DNA of 64,000 nt from Gnetum montanum (GCA_015680685.1 MNCI01034785.1:657241-721240), one strand, 5' to 3'; shown: positions 22,891 through 34,367, numbered from the stretch's first letter. The notes: generated by a model not told the origin, from the sequence alone. Numbers and translations are program-made.

Positions 22891-22899
22891 ATGGGGGTA
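22887..22899 (+). other. Polypurine tract region of inner element
   Basis: AGTCATGGGGGTA immediately before the 3' LTR; the same sequence sits before the outer 3' LTR. It would prime plus-strand DNA synthesis. Confidence 0.8.
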
Positions 22900-23698
22900 T
22901 GATGGGATGCAATATTGCATGGGCCATGATATCGTGTCTTTCCCGTGATATCGTAGTCCACCACCATTTCTATAAATAAGAAGCAGCTCTCCCTTGTTTC
23001 TCCATCTAGATCTAGACCCTTAGTGAACCTTTGGTAGTTTTACCTCTCCAGAGATAAAATAATTTCCATGTGCCTATAGTAGGAGCTCCAAAGTGAACGG
23101 ATCTTTATTCGAGCAATTTTGTACCTGAACGCACAATTGTGTACAACAATAAAGATGAACTGTTGGATAAAACTTGCAGTGCATGGAATAGGCTAATTAG
23201 TTTTTTAATTACTGTTATTTATTGTTCATCATTTAAATGCTTTATTAGTTAATTAAATCTCTCTCAACCCTTCTCCCATAGTTAAGTGCATTCAGTACGA
23301 CCACTTCGAGCACGTGCATTATGCTTGGTGATCCAAGTAATGAATAGTGTTTGGTAATCAAGGTTGCATTGGTTGAGGGTGTGAATGGTAAGTGGGAATA
23401 GATGTTGATGCTAAGTTAATTAAGGCTTAGTTAGTTAGTTAAAGTTAGTTAATTAGTCTCTTCACCCTTTACCTCATTAGCATAGGAGATAAAACATAAA
23501 AACTATAAAAATCACATACCTCAAACTTACTTAACCATACAACCGTGACAAATACAAGTAAGTCTGGGAAGACAATGAATGATTAACCTTAAGTGTTCCA
23601 TAAGGCATGTAGGCACTTAGTCTACGGAGTTTGACCAGACCGCGCATGTAACTGTCGTATTTGTATGGTTGAGTGTAGGGGTACCTCACCACTCATCA
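22900..23698 (+). repeat. 3' LTR of inner element
   Basis: 799 bp, TGATGGG...ACTCATCA. TATA box 22971-22978, AATAAA 23148-23153. Pairs with 16719-17547; the main differences are a 48-bp gap in U3 and a 14-bp difference in U5 (GTAAGTGGGAATAG present only here). Confidence 0.92.
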
Positions 23699-23703
23699 CT
23701 TTG
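23699..23703. repeat. Right target-site duplication of inner element (CTTTG)
   Basis: Matches 16714-16718 exactly, directly after the CA end of the 3' LTR. Confidence 0.95.
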
Positions 23704-24585
23704 AAAATTACTAAAGAATCCAAAGAGAAAAATAGTGATCGTAATTGTAGACAACGAAAAGAGGTTGAATGTGCCTACCAAAGAAGTAAGGGTAAATTTG
23801 TTATAGTAGAGGAAGTTGTGGAGTTTGACATTGATGATGAAACTGAATGTGACATCTATTAATATGAACATCCAAAGGGATGTTGCTCTATGGTGTCACA
23901 CTTACAAGGATCTAGAGTGTATACATTGATCTCCGACCTAGCAGGTAGGAAAGCTCCAAGATGACTACCTTACCCTTAAGGCAGTTCAAGATAATTCAAC
24001 CAACAACAACAAGGTTACTACCCAAGTGGAACTCCTCCACAACCTTATGAATAGTACCAATAGTGGTACCAACCACAATCATGGGGAATGCCACTGCCAA
24101 GGTAGTAGTGTCCTTATAGGCAACCAAATCCATATGGGTACTATGTTCAACAACCCATTTCCCTTAGAAGTTTAGCAAATCATGCATCATTCCAACATCA
24201 CTATTATCCTCTAGAGTATCATCGAACACATTCACCATCTACTTGAGGGGAAAACCCATATCAGTATCCTTATCATCCTCCACATCCCTCTGCACCTACA
24301 CCTCCACCTTCAACTCAATTACCTCCTACTTCATCCATGCAAGGTGAAATTCCTCCATAGCTATAGCAACAAAATGCTACAAGGGCTATACACTCACATC
24401 TAGTTTTTCAACCAAGTGATCTAGATAATTGATTAAGAAAATGACCTCTCTTCTAGCCCAGTAGTCCTCTCTAGCCCTCACAATCTACTCTAACTAATCA
24501 CCCTACCTCACCACTACCCTCATCTTCTACATCAAATACCTTTGAGCACCCTTCAAACCAAGTTCCACCTAGGATCCACATTGTA
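23704..24585 (+). pseudogene. Outer gag, 3' part, and Pro/Gln-rich linker
   Basis: Resumes the gag frame after the inner element: LKITKESKEK, then VEEVVEFDIDDE and YEHPKGCCS, matching the inner gag end (DEVVDSD, YDHPKGCC). From about 23990 it becomes the Pro/Gln/Tyr-rich linker (PHPSAPTPPPSTQLPP) with many TAG/TAA codons where Gln is expected. Confidence 0.78.
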
Positions 24586-25180
24586 GTGCTAACTCATGAT
24601 ATTTCTGATTAGATCAAGGCTGGAAACCTTCCTACAAAAAGATATGATCTAGGAAATTCACTCATCTTTCTACAGATTGCCAAATAAGAGCCATGAAATG
24701 ATCTTCTTGAATCTAGTTCCAAACATAACCTCATCTCCCATGATATGTATAAAGCCTGGAACCTACCACCTCTTAAGAAGAGCAACATTTGTTTAGAATT
24801 AATAGATCAATCGATTACCATCCCTTTCAGATTAGTAGAGGACATTGTGACCATAGTTTACAGGTGGTGCTATCCTATTGATTTTTTGGTAATCAAGGTG
24901 GATAACTACAAAAGTGACTTCCCCATCATCACTGGAAGGGCTTGGTTAAGCATGATTGATGTACGAATGGATATAAGGAACCTATCTCTCAAAATATCTA
25001 AGGAGAATGAATTAGAAAAAATTGAAAAGAAGTCTATTCCATGCATTGCATATAGTGAAAATGGGTGCAATTGTGTACAAAAGATTTGGTCCATAAAAAG
25101 CACATACATTAAGGCATGCAATCAGTGTGTGCAAGAAATTAATATTCAACGGTGTTTGTACATAGTAGCCACAAAGTAGG
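24586..25180 (+). pseudogene. Outer aspartic protease
   Basis: Aligned to the inner protease along its length: VLTHDIS, then MYKAWNLPPLKKSNI, VEDIVTIV, FLVIKV and FPIITGRAWL. The active site is destroyed: where inner has LLDLGSG, this copy reads LLESSSK, so the catalytic Asp is Glu and the glycine is gone. A 144-codon open stretch (24745-25179) covers the C-terminal half. Confidence 0.82.
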
Positions 25181-25589
25181 AGGGCACCCAGTGGCTAATA
25201 GCTAATTCAGATAGCAGCACAATATGCATGGAACCAATTGAGAGTTTAAGTTGTGAATATGTACAAGGAATGAACAAAATTTAACAAGTCCATTTCCAAC
25301 TCTCTAATGAAGATGGTGATAACTATTGGGGAGAGTTGGAGATCCTTGATCACTTTAAGCAGGAGCCCTTAGAACTAAAAAATTTACCAATTGGAATGGA
25401 GTATGCATTTTTAAAGAATGTTAAACCAGTCATCATTAATGCCAAACTTTCTCCTAAACAAAAAGAAAAGTTGTTGGAAGTGGTGAATAAATGGTCAATA
25501 ACCTTCACTTGATCATATCCAGAAGTAACAGGGATCAATCTAAGGATATGCTAGCACTGCATCTACACTAACTTGGCCATGAAGCTTAG
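25181..25589 (+). pseudogene. Outer protease-RT linker
   Basis: Contains WGELEILDHFKQE, LPIGMEYAFL and IINAKLSPKQKEKLLEV, the region just upstream of RT in plant gypsy elements. A related copy is at about 37800-38090 (YEELEIPDHFK, ATMEYVFL, INAKLTLE). Confidence 0.7.
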
Positions 25590-26475
25590 AAGGTAGCTAT
25601 AGAGGTGGCTAAACTCCAAATTGAAGCAAATCATTAAGGAGGAAATAGAGAAACTCCTCAAGGAAGGGTTTATCTATCAAATCGCAAATAGTGAGTGCAT
25701 TAGCCCACTTGTAATTATACCAAAGAAGGATGGTAAATGGTGGGTTTACATTGACTTTAGGTTGTTAAACATAGTAACATTCAAGGATAACTTTCCTTTA
25801 CCATTCAAGGATCAAGTATTAGACACCATATTCAAGCATTTTTATTATAGTTTCTTGGATGGTTATTTTGGCTGTAACCAAATCTAGACTATACCCAAAG
25901 ACCAAGCCAAGCCAACATTCACAAGTCCCCAGGGAACTTTTGCATACTGTAAAATGTCATTTAGTCTATGCAATGCCCCTACAACATTTCAATGCTTGGT
26001 CCTTAGTATCTTTCAACAATAAATTGGTAATGGTGTTGAAATTTTCATGGATGACTTATCCACCTACGGAGCTACCTTTGAGCAAGCCTTGGACCAACTT
26101 GAGCAAGTACTAAAGAGATGTGCTGAGACAAACCTATACCTCAATTGGAAAAAAAGCTGTCTCATGGTCCAAGAAGGCATTGTGCTAGGGCACCAAATTT
26201 TGCATAAAGGATTGAGGTAGACCTAGAAAAGATAAGGATCATCTAAGAAATAATATGCCAACCAAAGACTGTCAAAGATGTTTGGTCATTTCTTGGACAC
26301 ATTGGTTACTATTAGTGCTTTATTGAGAATTTCTCTAGGATTGCTAAACCATTGGTAGAAATTACCAAGAAAAATGCAACTTTCATATGGACCAAGGAAT
26401 GTGAAAATGCATTCTAATAATTAAAAGAGAAACTCATAGAAACATCAATCATATGAGAACATAATTAGTTCAAAC
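25590..26475 (+). pseudogene. Outer reverse transcriptase
   Basis: Ty3/gypsy RT with domains in order: IIKEEIEKLLKEGFIYQ, SPLVIIPKKDGKWWVYIDFRLLN (25720-25770), PLPFKDQVLD, FLDGYFGCNQI, then PTFTSP.GTFAYCKMSF.LCNAP, FQCLVLSIF, and the catalytic IFMDDLSTYG at about 26040-26070, in which both Asp of the MDD box survive. LGHQIL follows. Frameshifts at about 25860 and later and several stops break it. Host-independent copying would need this enzyme; it cannot be made from this copy. Confidence 0.9.
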
Positions 26476-26900
26476 CATTCCATATCATGACATATGTATC
26501 TAACTATGGTTTGGCAGCTGTGCTCATGCAAATGGACCATAAGAAATGTTCATTTTACATCCACTACATGAGTTGAAGCAATGTGGGAGCACAGTTAAAT
26601 TACATCAATATAAAAAAATAACTAATGGTAGTGGTGTATGTGCTAGAAAATTTTAAACATTATGTGCTAGGTTATAAGGTATTCTTACATATGGACCATA
26701 GTGCAATTCGATTCCTTATGAATAAGCTAACAATAAGCCCTCATGTTATATGGTGGTTTGTGATCTTGTAGGAATTTGATATTACTATGGTATATCAAAA
26801 AGGAATTGAGAATGTGATTGCTAATCATATTTTTTGCTTATTATGGGATAACAAAAAGGAGGAGAGCCTGCTCTTTGATCAATTTCCAAACAAACTCCTC
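26476..26900 (+). pseudogene. Outer RNase H
   Basis: Degenerate RNase H region: TYVSNYGLAAVLMQ at about 26490-26530, where the first catalytic Asp of the usual DAS block reads Val, then NYINIKK (the usual Glu is also lost), VVYVLENFKHYVLG, and MDHSAIRFLMNK with its Asp kept. YQKGIENVIANHI marks the end (26787 onward). Several stops. Confidence 0.78.
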
Positions 26901-27088
26901 TTTGCTGGAGTAATAACTGAACAAATGCCTAAGAAAGCAATATGGTATAATGGAATCTTCACATATCTTCTCACTCAAGAAATGCCACAAGACTTGGATT
27001 TTAGAAAAAATAACAATAATTTCTTCATTAGGTCAAATACTTCATGGAAATTAATGGAAACTTTTACAAGGTGTGTGTCGATGACTTG

Positions 27089-28250
27089 ATTTTTTGGTGT
27101 GTCCTTGACAAAGATCAACTACGTGTTCTCTAGGATGCTCATGAAAGACCTTGTAGAGTCCACTATGCAGGGAGATGCATGACCATAAAAATATTTATGG
27201 TAGGATACTATTGATCCACAATCTTTAGGGATGCCCACTACTTTGTCAAGTCTTGTGAACATTGTCAACGTGCTGGGGGGATGACTGCTCGTATGGAAGA
27301 TCCTTAATAATGGAGTCAACCACTTGAACCTTTTGACATATGAGGTGTTGACTTTATGGGTTCCATCACATCCATGTATAATGGGAAAGCATATATTATA
27401 GTAGCAATTGACTATTGCAAAAAATGGGTTGAAGTAGTAGCCATTACAAACTGCACATCATCCACTACTGCTAGATTTATACAAAAACATATCATCAATA
27501 GGTTTGGGGTGCCACATTCACTAATTTTTGATAATGGGACTAATTTCATAGGTGTCACATTTATAAAATTAATGAAATTCTTGGGGGTAGAACATAAATT
27601 AACAACATCTTACCACTCCCAAGCCAATGGTCAAGTAGGGGCAACCAACTGGGAGATTACAAAAATATTAATGTGAACCATTAGCAAATATAGGAAGGAT
27701 TGGAGCAAAAAACTTAACAATGCTCTATTGGCTTACTGATCAACTTGGAAACTTCCTATTGGATATTCTCCCTATGAGTTAGTGTATCAAAAACTTCCAA
27801 CACTCTTAATTCAATCTAAGCTTCGTACATTCTTAATGACCTGTGATCTAAACCTTGACCTAAGTTTAGCACAAAAGAAAAGAATGATTAGTCTAAATGT
27901 GCTAGATAAAAATTTCTTAGTGGCCCTATCTTTGAATGAGATGAACAAAGCATTCAGTAATCAACTTCATGACCTTAGAATTAGGAAAGTAAGATTTCAA
28001 CCAGGAGATAAGGTCCTCTACTAGAACCCCACACATGTACCTCATAAGGAAAAATTTCAAACATTATGGGAGGGACCTTATATAATTAATCAAACCTTTC
28101 CTTCTAGGGACATGATAATTTACAAACCTGACAGTCCAAATAAAAAGTAGTTGGTCAATATCCAACAAGTCAAGCCTTTCCTAGAACTAAGATTGACTAT
28201 TGTAAACACTACCTCACCTAATGGACACCCATGTTCTATTTCTTGAATCT
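27089..28250 (+). pseudogene. Outer integrase
   Basis: Zinc-binding part at about 27115-27280 (H....H in HERPCRVHYAG; CEHCQRAGG). The core begins GVDFMGSI (27345, first catalytic Asp) and has IFDNGTNFIG at about 27525 (second Asp). In the third block, ANGQV(G)ATN at about 27620-27645, the usual catalytic Glu is Gly. The C-terminal part has FQPGDKVLY (about 28000) and LWEGPYIINQ. A 106-codon open stretch covers the core. No chromodomain is seen after it, unlike the element at 52259. Confidence 0.9.
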
Positions 28251-30300
28251 CTTCCTTCCAAAGAAATTGTGGGGGAGATGGCCATCCATGCTAACCATTA
28301 CCATGACCTCTCAGCTTTTCTACCTTTTTGTTTTTCACATTTTTGATTTTGCAAATTTGTGATTTTCAATTTTCTCTAATTTTATACCATTTTTAGCACA
28401 TTTAAATTTTCTTAATTATTTTACACTTTCTTAAATATTTTACTTTATTTTGTTTTTGGTGTTTCTTTTAATTAAGTATCATATTTTCTCATTCTTGCTA
28501 ATAAATTTGCTTTATTGTCACAGGACACAATGCTGTTATTGCTATTTACTAATGATGGTTTGTGGTTAATGTGTGATTGTTGGTGTCTAGTTTCTATTTT
28601 TGAATTCTAATGTTTGATGACTTTGACATGGTTTATTTTTCATGGGATAGGCAATGAGTCCATGTCATCCACCCATCCGATGAACTCTATGGTTTTTCTT
28701 GTTTTGGAAATTTGAGGTTCCTTTTTCATTAAAGAAAATTTTAATCAATCGGCGACCTTGGTAGCTTCAAAATTGGGAAGGATCCAAAGGTTTGAGAAGG
28801 GTGTGACTTCAAGGGAACTCAATACTCTTTATGCTCTTCTTATTAATTGAGTGCTTGAGTGTGTTTCATTTACTTCTTACTATTCCATACCACCTAATGA
28901 TCAGAAGCCAAATAACGTTCTTGCATGGTGTGGTTCCCATTAAAAAAAATAATGGAAATTCAAAGCACACCCCTTAGAAAAATAAAATGGCTACAAGCAC
29001 TCGTTATGGGACTTGAATGACATACACCTATGCCTAAAGGTCCCCTCTAACTAAGGCCCTCTCTCTCTCTCACTTCCTACCTCTCTCTCTCCTCTTGTGG
29101 AATGGTGATTATCTTACGAGGGCACTTTTGTGTCTTGAGTGGGTGGATAAATCTTTGAGTGGTGATGCGAAGTCACTAAAAGTAGATAGTTTTGGTTTGG
29201 ATTGAGGTGGAACTTCTTAGGTCATTTTAACCACAAATCCATAAGGGACTTCTTATGACCTCAATTTGGAACTCCATTCCATCCATTCATGTTGCTATAA
29301 CTCACCTCATTGATGGATTCTATGTTATGATCTATGTCTTAGTCTGACGTATTGGGATTCTTGAATGGATTCTTTTGGGTTGGTCCTTAACTTGTCATGA
29401 TCATTAAATCAACTATGGGGCCCATGGACTCCTTATTTGAGGTTATGCAAGAGTAAAAAGTGCATGAGCCTACTATGGGAAGGATCCACTTGCATAGATT
29501 TTGGCTTGATTAGTTAAGGTTCCTTACCTTTGACATCATTACAATCTTATATTTTGTATTTTCCATTATGTAAACTGCGTAGTACTCCTTAATCTTTCAT
29601 TCCATTCATCCATTTAATCAATTTTCTCCATTTTTTCAAATTTATGAACTTTAACATCATCTTCTCATGATTTCATACTATTCTTGGTCTTCTAAGCTTT
29701 CATTTGATTTTAATTTCATTGAAAAATTCCTTATATTTTGAATGTTTGACCAAAGTCAATGGTGGTCAACAGCTACATCGTTGAGACCTCGTCAACGTAG
29801 TTGACCTCATCAATGAGGCCCCATCATCGAGGCCTCATTGACGTAATATAAAAATACTATATATACTGATATATACCTTGAAATTTTTTGTCATTTGCTC
29901 ATAATAGACAAGGAATTTTTGTAATTTTTTACAGCTCAAAATCTTTCAGAGCCCATAACTTTCAAACCGTTTGTCCAAATCACTCTATTTTTTGATCCTG
30001 CACTTACTAGAGGTAAGATCTTTATCATGGGGGTTACAAACCTTAAGGTTTTTTATGCAATTTTTGAAAATTTTTTCTAACTCCTCTAAGGGTTAGTAAC
30101 TTTAATCATACATAAATATCAACTTTTTCCAAGTTAACCCTTCCAACAACCTTCAGGATGATTTATCAATGATAAGGCATAAATAGAAATAAAAATTAAG
30201 TTAAATTATTCATAATGACAGCTTAGCCAAGTGTAACTACTCTCAAGAGTTAAGATATCCCAACTGTTTTAAGGTTACACAATGATTGCTAATCCATGAT
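28251..30300 (+). other. Outer spacer between integrase and extra ORF
   Basis: Non-coding. Begins with GTGGGGGAGATGGCC at 28268, a purine-rich motif shared with inner at 21016. A CT-rich tract lies at about 29058-29097. Near 29770-29850 there are imperfect repeats of TCAA(T/C)GAGGCC and TCATCGAGGCCTCA, the same palindromic words that fill the U3 of the 3' LTR. A further ATCATGGGGGT motif lies at about 30026. Confidence 0.6.
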
Positions 30301-30309
30301 TCTATTATG

Positions 30310-33170
30310 ATTACAAATGGCACCCAAACAAAAGTGCCCATAGGAAGGGGAACCCTTGAAACCATAAGAGAAACAACCTAGAGCTAGAAGGGGCTATCAA
30401 GAACAAGGCCAAGAACAATAAGAGGTGACCCATGTAATGAGAGCTCTTTAGGAGGAACCCAAAGTGGAATTTGTTCAACAGATTCGAGAAGAAGAAGTGC
30501 CTATTGAACAATCTCAACAAGGAGAAGTGCCTGGACTTGTGCCTAGGCTTGAGGTCACTCTAACTTTAGCCTATCTAGACATCATCAAGTCTAGAGAGCT
30601 CTAGAGATTAGTTCTTCAAAAAATAAACTTTGGGCCATTTTTCGAGAAAGCTCTAGAAGATGTCAAAACATAATTGCAAACCTCTCCCATGTGGCCAATC
30701 ATCATGACTAGTGGGAAGTGGTACATGAAAGAGACTTACCTCTTCTATAATAGCCAAAGGCTAGGGTCCATTGTGAAGATCAAGGATGTTCAAGTGTCTT
30801 ATTTAGTAGAGGCCATCACATAGGCATTGGGGTTTCCTAACATTGGAACATAGCTAGTGGAAATATTAACAAAAGGCAACCCTGAGGTGAAAAGGGAGTG
30901 GACCCAATGATGTTATGGGATGGACTGTAAGGATTATGGCATGCTCACATTGATGGAGAATATTTATTTCAAGATTTTGGCCTAACACCTCAATCCAATG
31001 GTGAGGCCAAGTAAGGTGATTGCCTTCTCCACCCGTGCATGCACTGCTCTAAGTAGAAAATTTCCTATTAACTTTACACAACTAATTTATTTGGATATTG
31101 AGAAGCATTTTAAGAAGAATGAATGTGGAAGAAGAACCTTATCCTTTCCATGCTTGAGAAGAAAAATTTGTAAGAGGGTAGGTATTTTTCACTATTTCAA
31201 CAACACTCTTAAGCATACTCCCTTGGCGTCATGGACAAAAATAATGAAGGAAAAAATGTCAGTAGCCATCCAAGAAGTGAAGCTGCCACCATCACCACCC
31301 ACTCAAGAGACAACACTGAAGGCTTGCGTAGTCCTTGAGCATCTACGTCAAGCCCAAGAGTAGCTCTTAGGAAAACAAGGGTAGTAGGTAGGAATGAGTG
31401 GGGTAGATCCATTTGTGTATCAACCAATAATGAGTTACCTTAATGAGGTCGCTTGAACAATTAGCTAGATGGAGAGGGGTGGGTTCATTTTCTCTACCTG
31501 AAGAATGCAACTACCTTTGAGGTTGAATCTCAACACTTGGGAGGTGATAGTGTCACTAGAAACACATCATTTATTCCTAGAAATCTCTAGGAATGCTGCC
31601 ACTTTCTTGGTAAGGTTGCAAGAAGGTGAAGAGCCAACTATGTTGGTGATGCAGCACCAAGGGCATAAAACAATAGTAGAAGTGGTAGCTGACTTTGTAG
31701 TTGAAACACTAAATGCACTAGTGACATTTGTACCAAATGTATCTACACTCCAAGATGTGCAGAAATTTGTAGGTAGAGTTAGTGAAAAATTGAATGCAGC
31801 CCAACATGAAAAACGACTGGAATGATTGGTGGGAACTAGGCAATTGACTTCGGATATCTTTGATCTTTCAAAGAACATCACTGAAACTCAGTCAGAGCTT
31901 CTAAATGAAAGGGGAAAATGCATCATTTTGGAAGGACACCTAGAAATGTGCCAAGAGAGAAATCAATGCTTGGCCATGGAGGTTGTTTAACTTAATGCTT
32001 GACTTGCAGAGTAAATAATCCTCAGCCCAACAATGACAAAAGATGAAGCTATCAAAAAACTTCAAGAATGACTTCAAAAGGTTGAGGAGGAATCAATAAT
32101 GGCCATCTTCAAATAGTCCATGGTAGAAGCTAAAACACATTTAATTAAGAAGGACTTAAATCAGATGCACCAAGAAAATGAGACACTGACTACACAAAAT
32201 GATCATCTGCAAAATGTTCATGCTCAAAGAAATCAAATGCAGGAATTCATTTATCGACAGTAAGAGCAACTTGCCAAAGTTAACATTGAATTGAGAAAAT
32301 TGGCCATAGAGAATCAAAATTTGTCAATGGAGGATGTGCACATCTTTCAACAAATTTTTTTCATCGAAATTATTGCATGGAATAATGAAGCTCTCAAATT
32401 TGAAAGGGTGAAAATCACTACAGGGACTAGGTTGGCTTGCAAAAAGAAATTAATGAAAAGAGAAATCTAGATGACAAAGGCTAAAGTTAATGAAGCCCTC
32501 CAATAACTCCAGCAAGGAAGAGAGATGTGGTAGCCCATCCTTGATGGGATTGATGCCTACAACAAAGAGAAGATCTACTTGAAGAAGTTGTAGATTAAAG
32601 AAATGACATGATATATGGAGTTGGCCAATCTTCATTATGTAAACTTGGCAATGCTGACAGCTAGATGACCATATTCAAAATTAGAAAAGTAGGTTTCTAG
32701 CTTGTATTTTCTATACAAGGCTGAGTTCAAACACCACAAAGACACCAAGCAAAAGCTTGAGATTGCTAATGCTAAAATTGAAGTCCTCAAAGGATGATTC
32801 ATAGACTAATGATCCATCATTGAGGACCTAGCTAGATGGATGAACGACTACTAGAAGTTGAAGAACATAGTGTGAGCATTCGACATTGAACACAAATAGT
32901 TCACTACCTAGTTTTTCTATGTCAAGGGGTTATTTCCAACAATCGCATGTCATTGGGATGCTTGTTTCAACCCACATTGGAGAAGCTATGTGGATAGTCC
33001 ATGATCCCAAAAGTAAGGAGGAGAAAATAAAAGCACTACTAGATGCTTTTCTCCTCCCACCTAAAGTTGCAGTGATAGCAGAACAACCATAGCCTCAACC
33101 ATTGCCAGTGCATGAAGTCGATGAAGGTCCCTCAGAGCCTCAGGAACCACCACTACCTAGGACTATTTGA
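30310..33170 (+). pseudogene. Extra ORF in env position, long coiled coil, unknown function
   Basis: A roughly 2.8-kb broken coding region between integrase and 3' LTR. It opens about 30317 with MAPKQK, then an acidic Gln/Glu-rich part, LTLAYLDIIKSRELWRLVL, a Trp/Tyr-containing middle (SGKWYMKETYLFYNSQRLG), an open segment at 30998-31363 (SKVIAFSTRACTALS), another at 31505-31825, then from about 31800 to 32800 a Leu/Glu/Lys/Gln-rich region with heptad spacing, and a Pro-rich tail (about 33050-33160). I see no signal peptide or membrane anchor, so although it sits where env-like ORFs of Athila elements sit, an envelope role is not supported. The 3' fifth recurs at 2745-3350. Confidence 0.6.
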
Positions 33171-33407
33171 TCTTCTCTAACAAGCTTCACATCATCAAGG
33201 AGCATGTTGTCTAATTTTTGAAGAATTGTGTCATGGTGTTTAGTTTTGTACCTAAACATAACCATTTTTTGTAATGTGTTGATCCGTACACCTGGGCACT
33301 CCATTTTTTTTCAAGTCAATCATGTTTGTTTTTGTTGAAAGAAAAGTTCATCAATAATCGCATACCTTCCCAATTTTTTAAAAGAACTCGAGGATAAGTT
33401 TTCATTC

Positions 33408-33420
33408 AGTCATGGGGGTA
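33408..33420 (+). other. Polypurine tract region of outer element
   Basis: AGTCATGGGGGTA directly before the 3' LTR, identical to the inner tract. Confidence 0.8.
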
Positions 33421-34362
33421 TGATGAGTCATTGTTGGTTGGATGTATTTATGAGGCCTTATTGATGCAACTGATTGCATTGAGCAGGCCTCATCCATGAG
33501 GCCTTGTCGACACATTTTGACCTACATTGATGATGCCTTGTCGACACGGTGTCTATCCATCACATATAAATATGCACCTACCTGTCGCATTTATGGGAGT
33601 CCAGATTTCAATTGTAGCAAAGCTCTTGCATTTTTTTCATTTGAAAGTTAGAATTTTTTTCTTAAGTGCCCACAATAAGAGTCATTAAGTGTACAAATAT
33701 TTATTCAAGCATTGTTGTACTTGAGCACAATAGTGTGTGTGGCAATAAAGATGAGCTTTCTGATAAACCTTGTAGCACTTTGCATAGATTAGTTCTTTTA
33801 TTTATGCATTTAATATTTTCAATTATTTATTAATTATTCTTAATTATTTCATAATTATTTCCTAGAAATTTAAGTAATGAGGTTATTAAAATAATGGATT
33901 AAATACATAAGTATGATCGCTTCCAGCATAACACATATTCACTTGGTAATCCCAGTAACGTTATTGCTTGGTACGCTGAGTAGCGTAACATTTCGTCACC
34001 CAATAGTGGATACATAGGTTTAGGATGTGTATGGAAAGTGTGAACAAATACTTATGTTAGGATTAGCTTAATAATAGTTAGTTAATTAATTTATATTAGC
34101 TAATCAAATTCCTTTTACCTACATTTTGAGCACCCGAAACATAAAACATAAAATGATAAAAATCGGATGCCTCAGTTACACTTAACCATACCAACATGCA
34201 TCACAAGTGTAATTAGGAGGATAACGATGGAGCTTAAGGCTAGGTTCACTTCCTAAAGGGCTAATACACTGGAAATGATAAAGTTCACAAAATTCAATAG
34301 AGTTGTGCATGAATGCTTCATGATTTGTATAATTGGACATTGGGGCACCTTGCTGCTAAGCA
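33421..34362 (+). repeat. 3' LTR of outer element
   Basis: 942 bp, TGATGAGTCATTG...CTAAGCA. U3 between 33430 and 33550 carries several TGAGGCCT / TTGTCGACAC palindromic words that are missing from the 5' LTR. TATAAATA at about 33564, polyA signal AATAAA near 33745, then the U5 TTGGTA-(A/C)CC repeats. Confidence 0.87.
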
Positions 34363-34367
34363 AATTT
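34363..34367. repeat. Right target-site duplication of outer element (AATTT)
   Basis: Matches 14129-14133. Confidence 0.85.

Larger units (their letters stand above)
16719..23698 (+). mobile_element. Inner Ty3/gypsy element, non-autonomous deletion derivative
   Basis: 6,980 bp with paired LTRs, primer site, gag, protease, spacer, polypurine tract and a perfect 5-bp duplication. Compared with the outer element it lacks about 2.9 kb of RT-RNase H-integrase (junction near 20965-20975) and the whole extra 3' ORF (junction near 22340). Its LTRs differ by roughly 10% by eye over a 230-bp stretch, mostly transitions, so the insertion is old. It must have used enzymes from an autonomous relative. 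Confidence 0.9.
14134..34362 (+). mobile_element. Outer Ty3/gypsy LTR retrotransposon (Athila-like), interrupted
   Basis: Bounded by LTRs beginning TGATGAG and by a perfect 5-bp duplication AATTT. About 20.2 kb in all, or about 13.2 kb without the nested inner element. Order: LTR, tRNA-Asp-type primer site, gag, protease, RT, RNase H, integrase, long spacer, extra ORF, polypurine tract, LTR. The order RT before integrase defines Ty3/gypsy. The primer site and the long region after integrase fit the Athila/Calypso group as I know it; the clade assignment is inference. Every coding domain is damaged. Confidence 0.9.

Noticed and set aside
30310-33170. Retroviral-type envelope gene
   Set aside because: The position fits, but no signal peptide, transmembrane anchor or cleavage-site pattern is visible; called a coiled-coil ORF of unknown role instead.
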